Part shown: in pieces, positions 54,346 to 63,999 of the stretch | Layout: each line of letters opens with the position of its first letter | Numbering within the stretch: position 1 is the stretch's first letter | Source of the DNA: an uncultured Shimia sp. | GTDB taxonomy: Bacteria > Pseudomonadota > Alphaproteobacteria > Rhodobacterales > Rhodobacteraceae | Assembly: GCA_937897325.1 (NCBI GenBank) | Contig: CALCOY010000016.1 | Coordinates: 186,001 to 250,000 of the forward strand | DNA length: 64,000 nucleotides | Direction: 5' to 3' | Notes under the pieces: model-generated | Told to the model about the DNA's origin: nothing | Databases searched by the model: none | Seen by the model: the letters and a program-made list of their open reading frames with translations, nothing else | Made by a program: the position numbers and the translations under genes

Positions 54346-55368
54346 CTACCGATCAAGAAGCCGCGCAAAGAGCGGAGCGCCAAGGATCACCACAAGAATC
54401 CTGAGCACATGATGTGCGATCACAAATGCCATGTCCGCCCCCACCACGAGGGCAAGCACCGTGAGTTCAGCCTGCCCACCTGGAGCAAAAGCCAACAAGG
54501 TCTCAGTGCCCGGGGCAAGACCGGCAAGATAGACAAGCTCCACAAAGGGGAAGGTCAGCAGAATCAGCAGGATACAAAAACCGACACTTGCCAGCAGATC
54601 GCGCCTAATCTCAGCCATGGTTATACCGACATAATGGATGCCAACGCTCATCCCGATGAAAAACTGTGCCGCCCAGATCGCCTCAACCGGAGGACGGTTG
54701 GTCAGAAAGCCGGAAATCGCAAGAATGCCGGTCACCACAAGCGGGCCCAGTATCGACGCGCCGAATAAATTCAAACGCTTGAAAAGCTGCCAGCCGACCA
54801 CCGCGCTGATCAGCATGAGAATCATTTCATACACCGGAATGTCACGCGCAGGGGCACCCGGCGGGTTGCCGAGATCAGCGCCCCATATGCCTTGCAGTAG
54901 AAATGGCAGAGCGGCGACAATCACCATAACCCGAGTTGCATGGATCAGGGAGAGCGTACGTATATTGCCGCCAGCTTCTTCGCCGAAAACCAGCATGTCG
55001 GACAAACCGCCAGGCATCGCGCCATAGTAACTTGTCGGAAAATCGAAGCGCCAGAGCAATCGGAAATAGGGCACACCAACCAGACCCACACAAAGAACCA
55101 TGACCGGGATCAGCAGCAACGTGGGCCACATGCCCGTCATCGCCAGAAACACAGCCGGTGTGAAGGTTGCACCCACCGCCACGCCAAGGATCGTGCGCAT
55201 GGCGTCATTCAGCGGGGCGATCCCCTTCATGTCCACACCCGCCAAGGCAGCAATCAGACAGGCGGCCATCGGACCCAAAAGCCATGGCAGCGGCAGATTG
55301 ACGAAGTGAAAGACGACGACACCAATGCCGGCCACGACAAAGGTCGTTACGTGGGGCATTATCGGCAA
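54346..55368 (-). CDS. AbrB-family membrane protein (duplicated)
   Basis: This 340-residue protein has about ten helices in two repeats, including the first-half PLPWLLGPMAACLIAAL and SYYGAMPGGLSDMLVFGEEAGG with a conserved mid-loop, and GASILGPLVVTGILAISG in the second half. This is the membrane AbrB (ammonia monooxygenase regulator-named) family, which has unclear function and is not the DNA-binding AbrB. ATG 55359 is an alternative start. Convergent with the AsmA gene. Confidence 0.85.
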   Translation of the reverse strand: MPIMPHVTTFVVAGIGVVVFHFVNLPLPWLLGPMAACLIAALAGVDMKGIAPLNDAMRTILGVAVGATFTPAVFLAMTGMWPTLLLIPVMVLCVGLVGVPYFRLLWRFDFPTSYYGAMPGGLSDMLVFGEEAGGNIRTLSLIHATRVMVIVAALPFLLQGIWGADLGNPPGAPARDIPVYEMILMLISAVVGWQLFKRLNLFGASILGPLVVTGILAISGFLTNRPPVEAIWAAQFFIGMSVGIHYVGITMAEIRRDLLASVGFCILLILLTFPFVELVYLAGLAPGTETLLAFAPGGQAELTVLALVVGADMAFVIAHHVLRILVVILGAPLFARLLDR

Positions 55369-55433
55369 AGTGCAGGGAAGGATCGCATGCGATCGTCGCT
55401 ATCGACAGACACAGAGGTTGTCAAAGCACCCCC

Positions 55434-55462
55434 TTGCCCTTTTGGTACAAGCTCGCTATACG
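55434..55462 (+). promoter_or_regulatory. candidate rpsA promoter
   Basis: TTGCCC (55434-55439) and TATACG (55457-55462) are separated by 17 bases, a good sigma-70-type promoter for an alphaproteobacterium. It lies about 160 bases before rpsA, leaving a long leader. Confidence 0.5.
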
Positions 55463-55509
55463 CGCAGCCGTCGACAAGGTGGAAACCACCACATGACATC
55501 GAGTTGAGC

Positions 55510-55536
55510 AGGGTCGGATCTCCGGCCCTCTTTGTT
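55510..55536 (+). promoter_or_regulatory. leader hairpin before rpsA
   Basis: AGGGTCGG-ATCT-CCGGCCCT forms a strong stem with one G-U pair, followed by CTTTGTTTTGT. It looks like an attenuator or regulatory stem in the rpsA leader. Known S1 autoregulation in enterobacteria acts on its leader; whether this does is inference. Confidence 0.4.
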
Positions 55537-55620
55537 TTGTGGACCATCTGACCAACCCCAAGACCGGCGGAGACAACCGCGCGGCCAGAAAACCGTAAAC
55601 GCAAGGAAACAGAAAGCCAC

Positions 55621-57297
55621 ATGGCATCAGCAACCATGGAGGAATTCGAAGCCCTCCTGAACGAAAGCTTCGAAATGGACACACCCGAAGAGGGTTCGGT
55701 TGTCAAAGGCAAGGTGATCGCGATCGAAGCGGGCCAAGCCATCATCGACGTTGGCTACAAAATGGAAGGCCGGGTCGAGCTTAAGGAATTCGCAAATCCC
55801 GGTGAAGCACCCGAAATCGCCGTTGGCGATGAGGTGGAGGTTTATCTGCGCTCGGCCGAGAACGCCAAGGGCGAAGCGGTCATCAGCCGCGAGATGGCCC
55901 GCCGCGAAGAAGCCTGGGACCGTCTGGAAAAAGCCTATGCCGACGATGCGCGCGTTGAAGGCGCGATCTTTGGTCGGGTCAAAGGCGGATTTACCGTCGA
56001 TCTGGGTGGCGCCGTGGCCTTCTTGCCCGGCTCACAGGTCGATGTGCGTCCGGTGCGCGACGCCGGACCGCTCATGGGTCTCAAGCAACCTTTCCAGATC
56101 CTGAAAATGGACCGCCGCCGGGGCAACATCGTTGTGTCGCGTCGTGCGATCTTGGAAGAATCCCGTGCCGAACAGCGCGCCGAAGTGATCGGCAACCTGA
56201 CCGAAGGCCAAAACGTTGATGGTGTAGTCAAGAACATCACCGAATACGGTGCCTTCGTCGATCTGGGGGGCGTTGACGGCCTGCTGCATGTCACCGATAT
56301 GGCATGGCGTCGCGTGAACCACCCGTCCGAGATCCTTACCATTGGTGAGACAATCAAGGTTCAGGTGATCAAGATCAACAAAGAGACGCACCGCATCTCG
56401 CTGGGCATGAAGCAGCTTCAAGAAGATCCATGGGATCTGGTCGCCGCCAAGTACCCTCTGGAATCGGTGCATATGGGTCGGGTGACCAACATCACGGATT
56501 ACGGCGCCTTTGTTGAGCTTGAACCAGGCGTTGAAGGTCTGGTCCACGTTTCCGAGATGTCCTGGACGAAGAAGAACGTCCATCCGGGTAAGATCGTCTC
56601 GACCAGCCAAGAGGTCGAAGTCATGGTCCTGGAAATCGACGGTGCCAAGCGCCGCGTGTCCCTGGGCCTCAAGCAGACCATGCGCAACCCATGGGAAGTC
56701 TTCGCGGAAACACATCCCGAGGGCACCGAGGTCGAAGGCGAAGTCAAGAACATCACCGAATTCGGTCTGTTCGTGGGTCTCGAAGGCGATATCGACGGCA
56801 TGGTCCACCTCAGCGACCTCAGCTGGGACGAGCGTGGCGAAGACGCGATCCAGAACTACCGCAAGGGCGACATGGTCGGCGCGGTTGTCTCCGAGGTCGA
56901 TGTTGAGAAAGAGCGCATCAGCCTGTCCATCAAGGCCGTGGGTGGCGACAAGTTCGCCGAAGCGGTTGGCGGCGTGAAGCGCGGCTCTATCGTGACCGTG
57001 ACCGTGACGGCCATCGAGGATGGTGGGATCGAGGTGGAGTACGAAGGCATGAAATCCTTCATTCGCCGTTCTGATCTGTCGCGTGACCGCGCCGAACAAC
57101 GTCCCGAACGCTTCAGTGTGGGTGACAAGGTCGACGTACGCATCACCAATGTCGATAACAAAGCCCGCCGTCTGGGCGTATCGATCAAGGCACGCGAGAT
57201 TGCCGAGGAAAAAGAAGCCGTCGAACAATACGGCTCTTCGGATTCGGGCGCATCGCTTGGCGACATTCTGGGTGCGGCACTCAAAGGCGACGAATAG
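55621..57297 (+). CDS. rpsA: 30S ribosomal protein S1
   Basis: This 558-residue protein has six S1 domains; typical blocks are VKNITEYGAFVDLGGVDGLLH, TNITDYGAFVELEPGVEGLVH and VKNITEFGLFVGLEGDIDGMVH. S1 brings mRNA to the small subunit. A long leader with a promoter and hairpin precedes it, and a strong intrinsic terminator follows. The AGCCAC before the ATG is a weak ribosome site, as is common for S1. Confidence 0.96.
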   Translation: MASATMEEFEALLNESFEMDTPEEGSVVKGKVIAIEAGQAIIDVGYKMEGRVELKEFANPGEAPEIAVGDEVEVYLRSAENAKGEAVISREMARREEAWDRLEKAYADDARVEGAIFGRVKGGFTVDLGGAVAFLPGSQVDVRPVRDAGPLMGLKQPFQILKMDRRRGNIVVSRRAILEESRAEQRAEVIGNLTEGQNVDGVVKNITEYGAFVDLGGVDGLLHVTDMAWRRVNHPSEILTIGETIKVQVIKINKETHRISLGMKQLQEDPWDLVAAKYPLESVHMGRVTNITDYGAFVELEPGVEGLVHVSEMSWTKKNVHPGKIVSTSQEVEVMVLEIDGAKRRVSLGLKQTMRNPWEVFAETHPEGTEVEGEVKNITEFGLFVGLEGDIDGMVHLSDLSWDERGEDAIQNYRKGDMVGAVVSEVDVEKERISLSIKAVGGDKFAEAVGGVKRGSIVTVTVTAIEDGGIEVEYEGMKSFIRRSDLSRDRAEQRPERFSVGDKVDVRITNVDNKARRLGVSIKAREIAEEKEAVEQYGSSDSGASLGDILGAALKGDE

Positions 57298-57323
57298 GTC
57301 AAGGCTCAATCTGACAGGACTGA

Positions 57324-57352
57324 AAGCCCCGCAGCAAGCGGGGCTTTTTTTT
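57324..57352 (+). terminator. intrinsic terminator after rpsA
   Basis: AAGCCCCGC-AGCAA-GCGGGGCTT followed by eight T residues is a strong rho-independent terminator ending at 57352. It lies in the 53-base gap between rpsA and the convergent acetyltransferase gene and slightly overlaps the latter's stop. Confidence 0.92.
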
Positions 57353-57818
57353 AGAGTAACAGCTTGCAAAAAGTCACTTTGTCATCGCCAACGGCCCAGT
57401 AGTCTCGGATGCGCGCCTCTTCTTTGTAGCCAGCTTTTTGGTAAAAGCTGCGGGTTAAGGCGAAGTCTTCGGTTCCGGACGTATCAACGATCAGCAGCCG
57501 TTGACCGGTCGCGGTCAGAACCCGCTCCATATGGTTGACCAATTGCCCGCCAAGGCCATTGCCTTGGACTGCTGGAAGGATAGCAAGTGCACGCATGTTC
57601 CAAACTGCCTCGGCCATTCGCTCAGGCTCTGAATAGCACAGCCCAACGGGTGCCGTGCCGTGCAAACAAGTGAGACAAATCGCATCGTTCTGACCAGCTG
57701 GGGAAGGGGCCAGCATTTCTTCCAACACGTCGCTTGGAAAGAGATCGGTCTCGTCGATCACTCCGATCAATGCCGGGACATCCGCAGCGATGGTCAGTCG
57801 TATTTGTGCATTTTTCAT
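57351..57818 (-). CDS. GNAT-family acetyltransferase
   Basis: This 155-residue protein has the acetyl-CoA loop LAILPAVQGNGLGGQLVNHMER and the C-terminal TRSFYQKAGYKEEARIRDYW. The substrate is unknown. It shares the minus strand with the YjhX-like gene, which starts 10 bases upstream of its start, so both may be co-transcribed. Confidence 0.88.
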   Translation of the reverse strand: MKNAQIRLTIAADVPALIGVIDETDLFPSDVLEEMLAPSPAGQNDAICLTCLHGTAPVGLCYSEPERMAEAVWNMRALAILPAVQGNGLGGQLVNHMERVLTATGQRLLIVDTSGTEDFALTRSFYQKAGYKEEARIRDYWAVGDDKVTFCKLLL

Positions 57819-57827
57819 CTGATACTC

Positions 57828-58085
57828 CTAACGATTGTCGAGTTGAGAGCGAACGGACATCACCCCCAAGCGAGTGACCTGATAGGGCTTTCCATTCTTT
57901 GATCGGATAAGCCGCCGTCTTTTGAGACGTTCGAAGAGGGCCAAAGTACAGTCCGTCAGGATGTTGCCATCACGCGTGTAGCAGGTAACCTGCTGGATCT
58001 TTCCATTCGCAGCGCGTTCAAAGTGGATTGCACCGCCCTGCGCGAGCACGGGCAAAACACGCTGCTCGTGTTTCGAGATATTCAT
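57828..58085 (-). CDS. YjhX family protein (putative toxin)
   Basis: This 85-residue protein matches the YjhX (UPF0386) family in length and sequence ([50 protein letters not shown]). YjhX is described as the toxin of the YjhX-YjhQ pair in E. coli, where YjhQ is a GNAT-type protein. Here a GNAT gene follows with a gap of nine bases, so the neighbours may form a similar pair. Confidence 0.85.
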   Translation of the reverse strand: MNISKHEQRVLPVLAQGGAIHFERAANGKIQQVTCYTRDGNILTDCTLALFERLKRRRLIRSKNGKPYQVTRLGVMSVRSQLDNR

Positions 58086-58285
58086 TTGGGATTTCCGGGA
58101 ATATGCCAGACAACTGATCCGCCTGGCATCGCGCAGACAGTCAGTGGGTGTAGATCGGTCCGTTTGTCCGAACCTTAGCGGCGGGCCGCAATCTCTAACA
58201 TAAAGTCTCCATCACCCGTACAGTTAGCGGGTCGAGCCCTACATAAACACAGCCATCCGCTCGCGCAAGACAGACCTAGCCATCC

Positions 58286-61200
58286 TCACTCCGCAGGACT
58301 GACCAGGCGGGATCGGCTGAAGATCCGGTTAAGTGCCACGTAGAAGACGGGCGTCAAAAGCAGGCCAAGAAACGTCACACCGATCATCCCTGAAAACACC
58401 GCTGTTCCAAGAGCCTGTCGCATTTCTGACCCGGCGCCATGGGCAATGGCCAGGGGCAATACGCCCAGGATGAAAGCCAGCGCTGTCATCAGGATCGGCC
58501 GCAACCGCTGGCGGCTGGCATCAATCGCCGCTTCAACGGGGCTTAGTCCCCTCTGTTCCTCACCCTGCTTGGCAAATTCCACGATCAGAATCGCATTTTT
58601 TGCTGCCAAGGCCACAAGCACAATCAAACCGACCTGCGTCAGGATATTGTTGTCCATCCCGCGCAGCGTAACCCCTGTCAAGGCTGCAAGGATCGAAAGG
58701 GGCACGATCAGCACGATAGCCATGGGCAGAACCCAGCTTTCGTAAAGCGCGGCGAGTACAAGAAAGGCAAACAGCACCGAGAGACCAAAGATGTAAAGTG
58801 CGGTGTTGCCCTGTTCGCGTTCTTGTAGGGCCAATTCGGTCCATTCGTAGGCCACGCCGGGTGGCGCTACCTCTTCGATCATCTGCTCCATAGCCAAAAG
58901 CGCCTCACCGGTCGACCGGCCCGGGCCAGGATTGCCCTGCAGCGGCACCGAGACAAGCATGTTGTAGCGCTGAACCAATTGCGGCCCGGTCGCGTCCCGA
59001 ATGCTGACGAGCGTGCCGAGCGGCACCAGTGCTCCGTTTGTTGACCGCACCTTCAACCGGGCAATGCTTTCACGGTCGGTTCTGAATTGCTGATCCGCCT
59101 GCGCCCTGACCTGGAACAACCGACCGAACGCGTTGAATTCATTCACAAAGGACGAACCAAGATTGATCGAAAGCGTCTCGAAGATATTGCCGATTGGGAC
59201 ATTCAGCATCTGCGCCCGCACCCGGTCTATATCGAGATAGATCTGCCGTCCACTGGCAGAGAATGTGGTGAATACCCCGGCAACATCTGGGCTGGCCTGG
59301 GCGGCCCCCATCACCTGAAATGCAGTCCCAAGAACACGGCGCATATCGTCGCTGTCTTGGTCCTGCAGCTGCAGCTTGAAGCCACCGCCGCTGCCAACGC
59401 CCGGAACGGATGGCGGCGCGATCACGATAACAAACGCCTCCCGCAGGCTTTGCATCCGACCAAAGAGATCACCGATGATTGCATTTGCCGGGCGGTGCTG
59501 TGCCTCTCGTTCTTCAAAGGGATCAAAGGCGGTGAAGATCACTCCCTGATTGGACGCGTTGGTGAAGGTGGCACCAGAAAAGCCAGCAAATCCAACGGCA
59601 TTCTTGACCCCCGGCGTGTCCAGCGCGATCTGCGAAGCGGCCCGCACAACCTCATCCGTTCGCTCAAGGGAGGCGCTGTCTGGCAGTTGCACCACGACGA
59701 TGGCATAGCCCTGGTCCATCTCCGGGATGAAACCGGTTGGCACCTTTTGCAGCATCCACGCCGTCGCGCCAAGCCCGCACGCAAAAAGCGCAAGCATTGC
59801 CGTCAGCCCCACCCAGGACGATACCAACCTTCGGATCAGCCATGCATATCCGTTTGAGAGTTTCTCAAAACCTGAGTTGAACCCGTTAGCTGCGCCCTGA
59901 CCGATCCGTGCAAAGATATTCTGCGCTTTGGGATGGTCATGCGGACGCAACAGTATCGCCGCGAGAGCGGGCGAGAGGCTAAGCGAATTCACCGCCGAAA
60001 TGGCCGTGGCGGTGGAAAGCGTCACGGCAAACTGGGCATAGAACGTACCCGTAATGCCTGGCACAAAGATCGTTGGCACAAAAACGGCAATAAGGACGAG
60101 GGTGATGCCCACCACGGCGCCTGATACTTCGTCCATCGTCCGCAAGGCGGCATCGCGCGGACTGAGCCCTTCACTTATGTTGCGCTCCACGTTTTCGACA
60201 ACAACGATAGCATCATCCACAACGATGCCGATCGCGAGGATCAGGGCAAAAAGCGTAAGAAGGTTCAACGAATACCCCACAGCGGACATGACCGCGAATG
60301 TGCCGATCAGCGAAACCGGAATCGCGATAAGCGGGATTAGCGCACTTCGCCAAGATTGAAGGAACACAAGCACGACTGCCACGACCAACAGGACAGCTTC
60401 CAAGATCGTCGTATAGACTGCATCCACCGATGTGCTGATGAATTCGGTCGGGTTGTAGACGATCCGATACTCCAGGCCCGCGGGAAAGTCCTCTGCGATC
60501 TCATCCATGGTTGCGATGATTTCGTCCGCACCTGCAAGCGCATTTGATCCAGGCCGTTGAAAGATACCCAAGGCAACCGCGGGCTGGTTGTCGAGGTAAG
60601 AGTTTGTCGTGTAACTGCGCGCGCCAATCTCGACCCGCGCCACGTCAGAGACCCGCACAATGCGGCCCTGGTCCGTAGAACGGACGATGATACGCTGAAA
60701 CTCCCTTGGATCCTGAAGACGGCCTTGCGTGGTGATGGCGACCTCAAAATCCGCGCCGCCATCATTGGGTGGCGCTCCAAGAGAGCCTCCAGAAACCTGA
60801 ATGTTCTGCTCTCGGACCGCCGCCACGACATCGCTGGCTGTAAGTCCCAAAGCGCCCAGCTTGTCGGGATCCAACCAAACCCGGGCTGCGAATTCGCGCT
60901 CTCCGAACAACAGGATATCACCGACGACGTCCAAGCGGATCAGCTGATCCCGCACGCGCGCCCTGGCATAGTTCGACACATAAAGCTGATCGAATGTGTT
61001 ATCCGGGGAAAGGACATGAACCACCATCATCAGGTTGGGAGAGCTTTTGGTGGTCGTTAGACCAAGCCTACGCACTTCGTCTGGCAGGCGTGCTTCAGCT
61101 ATCGCCACGCGGTTCTGGACAAGCACCTGGGCCGCATCGATGTCTGTTCCCTGATCGAAAGTGACGGTCAGCGCCATGCTTCCGTCGGCTGTCGAGTAAG

Positions 61201-61438
61201 AAGACATGTACAGCATGTCTTCGACACCGTTCACTTCCTGCTCGATCGGGGTGGCGACAGTTGCGGCAATGGTTTCGGCATCTGCCCCTGGGTAGCTTGC
61301 CCGCACGACAATCGAAGGCGGTGCAATCTCGGGATATTGTTCGACGGGCAATTCCAGATAGGCAATCAGACCGATCAGGGTAATGACGATCGAAACAACC
61401 GCGGCAAAGATCGGGCGCAGGACGAAAAAACGGCCCAC
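58286..61438 (-). CDS. RND multidrug efflux transporter, HAE-1 type
   Basis: This 1050-residue inner-membrane pump has twelve helices and two large periplasmic loops. The proton-relay acidic pair is visible in GIVVDDAIVVVENVER, with the N-terminal FVLRPIFAAVVSIVITLIGL and C-terminal LVALAAKNAILIVEFAKQ. It belongs to the AcrB-like HAE-1 group and would export drugs or detergents with the adaptor gene one base upstream. An outer-membrane partner is not adjacent, so a shared TolC-type channel is likely. Confidence 0.94.
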   Translation of the reverse strand: MGRFFVLRPIFAAVVSIVITLIGLIAYLELPVEQYPEIAPPSIVVRASYPGADAETIAATVATPIEQEVNGVEDMLYMSSYSTADGSMALTVTFDQGTDIDAAQVLVQNRVAIAEARLPDEVRRLGLTTTKSSPNLMMVVHVLSPDNTFDQLYVSNYARARVRDQLIRLDVVGDILLFGEREFAARVWLDPDKLGALGLTASDVVAAVREQNIQVSGGSLGAPPNDGGADFEVAITTQGRLQDPREFQRIIVRSTDQGRIVRVSDVARVEIGARSYTTNSYLDNQPAVALGIFQRPGSNALAGADEIIATMDEIAEDFPAGLEYRIVYNPTEFISTSVDAVYTTILEAVLLVVAVVLVFLQSWRSALIPLIAIPVSLIGTFAVMSAVGYSLNLLTLFALILAIGIVVDDAIVVVENVERNISEGLSPRDAALRTMDEVSGAVVGITLVLIAVFVPTIFVPGITGTFYAQFAVTLSTATAISAVNSLSLSPALAAILLRPHDHPKAQNIFARIGQGAANGFNSGFEKLSNGYAWLIRRLVSSWVGLTAMLALFACGLGATAWMLQKVPTGFIPEMDQGYAIVVVQLPDSASLERTDEVVRAASQIALDTPGVKNAVGFAGFSGATFTNASNQGVIFTAFDPFEEREAQHRPANAIIGDLFGRMQSLREAFVIVIAPPSVPGVGSGGGFKLQLQDQDSDDMRRVLGTAFQVMGAAQASPDVAGVFTTFSASGRQIYLDIDRVRAQMLNVPIGNIFETLSINLGSSFVNEFNAFGRLFQVRAQADQQFRTDRESIARLKVRSTNGALVPLGTLVSIRDATGPQLVQRYNMLVSVPLQGNPGPGRSTGEALLAMEQMIEEVAPPGVAYEWTELALQEREQGNTALYIFGLSVLFAFLVLAALYESWVLPMAIVLIVPLSILAALTGVTLRGMDNNILTQVGLIVLVALAAKNAILIVEFAKQGEEQRGLSPVEAAIDASRQRLRPILMTALAFILGVLPLAIAHGAGSEMRQALGTAVFSGMIGVTFLGLLLTPVFYVALNRIFSRSRLVSPAE

Positions 61439-61439
61439 C

Positions 61440-62573
61440 TTACTGGTCCGCCACCGGTGGCAATTCTGTCATGACCGGGGTCACAAGGGCCCCCGGACGG
61501 GCGCGGATCAAACCTTCGATCACGACGCTTTCTTCGCCCGTAAGGCCTTCGCGGATCACGCGATAACCGTCCAGTCGTGGCCCAGGTCGAACTTCGATGG
61601 GGATAACGTTGCCCTCCGCATCGACGCTCATGACCAATTGCCGGTTCTGATCACCGACGATCGCAGCATCTGGAAGAAGTATGCCCCGATAAGGCAGGGA
61701 GCCAGGAATATTGACCTGACCGAAGAGGCCGGGCGTCAGGACGCCCTCGGGGTTCTCGACAACCGCGCGCACCCGCATCGTACCAGTGTTGGGATCAAGC
61801 CGGTTCTCGGAAAAATCCAGCGCACCGTCGAATGTGCCATATCTTTCGTCCGATAGGCTCAGAACCACTTCAAGACCACCTGCGCCCTCCTGCAATGGGG
61901 CACCACGGGTTTGCGCATCTCGGCTGTAAGCAAGGAAGCTGCGTTCATCGATGTCGAAATAGAAGTGCACCGGATCTGTCGCCACAATGGTCGTCAGGAT
62001 CGTCTCGTCCGCGCGCACCAGATTGCCCGGAGTGACCAGGGTACGATCGACGCGGCCGGAAATCGGCGCGCGCACTTCTGAAAATCCCAGATTGATCTCC
62101 GCTGTTTCAAGGGTCTGGCGGGCCTGTTCCAGGCTCCCAGTCGCAGCAAGGAAACGTTCCTGCCGTTCGTCCAGAACGGATTGCGGTACGGTCCCATTGC
62201 CGATTAGCGCTTGCGCACGCTCCAACTGTTCTGTCGCGAATTGCAATGAAGCCTCTGCCGTTGAAACTTGCGCTTCGGCCTGAAGAAGAGCGGATTGAAA
62301 GAGGCGCCTGTCGACCTGAAAGAGAACATCGCCTGCCTCGACCAAGGATCCGTCCTTGAACGACACTTCTTCAAGATAGCCAGAGACCCGTGCGCGTAGT
62401 TCAACCCGGGCAGCGGCTTCGAATCTTCCGATGAATTCGTCATCTTCGACGATTTCCTTAACCACCGGGTTGGCAACTGTGACCTCGGGCGGCGGCTGGT
62501 CTTGCGCAAATGCCAATGATACCGAAACGGCAAAAGCCGCGATTGCTGTTCGAAACACCTGTCTCTTCCCCAC
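61440..62573 (-). CDS. RND efflux periplasmic adaptor (membrane fusion protein)
   Basis: This 377-residue AcrA-like protein has a signal peptide (TAIAAFAVSVSLAFAQ), the lipoyl half-motif GRFEAAARVELRARVSGYLE and a hairpin helix region (AEAQVSTAEASLQFATEQLERAQ), then the barrel region SEVRAPISGRVDRT. It couples the RND pump to the outer-membrane channel. The predicted start GTG 62573 or GTG 62558 is not certain. It is first in the operon with the pump. Confidence 0.92.
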   Translation of the reverse strand: MGKRQVFRTAIAAFAVSVSLAFAQDQPPPEVTVANPVVKEIVEDDEFIGRFEAAARVELRARVSGYLEEVSFKDGSLVEAGDVLFQVDRRLFQSALLQAEAQVSTAEASLQFATEQLERAQALIGNGTVPQSVLDERQERFLAATGSLEQARQTLETAEINLGFSEVRAPISGRVDRTLVTPGNLVRADETILTTIVATDPVHFYFDIDERSFLAYSRDAQTRGAPLQEGAGGLEVVLSLSDERYGTFDGALDFSENRLDPNTGTMRVRAVVENPEGVLTPGLFGQVNIPGSLPYRGILLPDAAIVGDQNRQLVMSVDAEGNVIPIEVRPGPRLDGYRVIREGLTGEESVVIEGLIRARPGALVTPVMTELPPVADQ

Positions 62574-63347
62574 CCGTGAGACTTCAATCTACGGTGTAAG
62601 TAACACAGGCGCGCCACGCTTCAATGAGTCGCAGATCAGAAGATCACCCATAGGGAGTGTGCAGCACCGCACATTCAATTGGCTTTTCTACACGGGTTTT
62701 GGTGTGTGATGCGGTTTGTCAAAACACGTCCATATTCCATCGGATAGAGGCAAAGCCGCCCTCAATGCAGCGGGCGGCAAAGGCAATAGGCTGATAGCCT
62801 TGCGAACGGCCCCGCTGGGGATTCTTGAGGCGCATTTTACCGCCCGAAGAACCCTAGAATTCCACCGATTTGTGCAGAGTTTCCATCATCAGACCTTGTG
62901 AGGTGTGAGTTTGGACGGGAGAATTCCAACACGAAGCGCCGTTCAGATCAGGGTCCGCAAGGCGATAGATCGTGAGCGCCCGCTGAATGGCCAAGCTTAC
63001 GATATGGATCAATTGAAGAGTCCTACGGGCTGACACAAACGAACTGTAAACCGGTCAGCTGCAGAATTGATGCGGAAACGGCGCCGTAACACTCATTGGC
63101 AGCAATGCTTCGCAGATCAGTCTTAAGCGGCGTCCAACCATATCCCAAAGGATCGTCTGTTGAGGATGAGAACGGTCTCAAACCAAGCAATCGAGGCGAG
63201 CGCAGGTTACATCCCCAACCAGTTGCCTGCAAATGAGATTGTCGTGCAGGACGTTTGCTTAACAGCCACCAACATCCAGCAGGGAGATGCGACCCAAGGC
63301 CTTAATGAAACAACGGGCGATGCCGAAATGAACTTCACGGTTAGCGA
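62574..63347. other. 774-base intergenic stretch, no convincing gene
   Basis: Several short open frames occur, for example minus-strand 62854-63036 and 63023-63232 and plus-strand 63160-63444, but none looks like a known protein and none has clear codon-use support. The stretch should include the promoter of the efflux operon at its left end and the 3' end of tspO at its right. I see no strong terminator or repeat in it. It may contain an old degraded gene. Confidence 0.4.
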
Positions 63348-63830
63348 TCAGCTTGGCTGTATGGATGCTTTCGCAGCTTCGTCCTGGTTCATGTTCCAGA
63401 CAGCGGCGTTCAAAGCCGCTGCAATCGTGACCCACAAAAGGTAGGGTGCAAACAGCGCCCCAGCGATCCAATCGACCCGCCATAGCGCAATCATTGCGGC
63501 CAGAACCGCGCACCAAAGAATTCCGACGATTACCATGCCCAGCCGAATGTTTTTCAGGCCGAAGAAAACAGGCGTCCAAAGTCCGTTGAACGCGATCTGC
63601 ATCGCCCAGAACGCGACTGCAATACTGTTGTTTTCCGCCATTGCCGCGCGGGCTCCAGCCGCCGCCATGCAGATGTACAATGTGGTCCATGTGACCGGAA
63701 ATACCCAGTCCGGCGGCGTCCAGCTTGGCTTTTTCAGCTGCCTGTACCAGCGACCCGGCGGAAAGAGCCCACCTGTGAGCCCTGCCCCCACGCAGGCCAC
63801 AAAGAAGATGCAGAAGAGTGTCCAAAACAT
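63348..63830 (-). CDS. tspO: TspO/MBR-family tryptophan-rich sensory protein
   Basis: This 160-residue five-helix protein has the family blocks YRQLKKPSWTPPDWVFPVTWT and AFNGLWTPVFFGLKN. TspO in Rhodobacter lies in the outer membrane, binds tetrapyrroles and represses photopigment genes in response to oxygen. The gene four bases upstream is co-transcribed. Whether this genome has photosynthesis genes cannot be told from this window. Confidence 0.93.
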   Translation of the reverse strand: MFWTLFCIFFVACVGAGLTGGLFPPGRWYRQLKKPSWTPPDWVFPVTWTTLYICMAAAGARAAMAENNSIAVAFWAMQIAFNGLWTPVFFGLKNIRLGMVIVGILWCAVLAAMIALWRVDWIAGALFAPYLLWVTIAAALNAAVWNMNQDEAAKASIQPS

Positions 63831-63834
63831 GGAC

Positions 63835-63999
63835 TTATGTTAGAGGATGCGCCCCACCGATCAAGGCGGCCCTGTCCGAACGGCGTTTTGTCTCAAGCGT
63901 TGCAAGCACCTCGAACAGCTTGTCGGCACGTCGGTCAGGCGGGGCGTCTTTCGCTGCGGCATTCACCAGAAACGCGACTTCTTCCAAGGGCTTGGCGAA
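63835..63999 (-). CDS. C-terminal part of an unidentified protein (partial)
   Basis: The visible 54 residues (FAKPLEEVAFLVNAAAKDAP ... GGAHPLT) are the C-terminus of a gene that begins beyond the right edge. Only four bases separate its stop from tspO. In Rhodobacter, crtB precedes tspO, but this fragment alone does not identify it. I do not assign a family. Confidence 0.6.
   Translation of the reverse strand, partial: FAKPLEEVAFLVNAAAKDAPPDRRADKLFEVLATLETKRRSDRAALIGGAHPLT

Noticed and set aside
56032-57369. 445-codon minus-strand frame over rpsA
   Set aside because: The strand of rpsA is clear from its six S1 domains and terminator; the opposite frame is a shadow.
58140-58275. tRNA-like stretch with GGGTCGAGCCC
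   Set aside because: It has a T-arm-like piece but I could not form acceptor, D and anticodon stems, so no tRNA is called.
62854-63036. 60-codon minus-strand frame in the gap after the efflux adaptor
   Set aside because: Short, without a ribosome site or recognisable domain.
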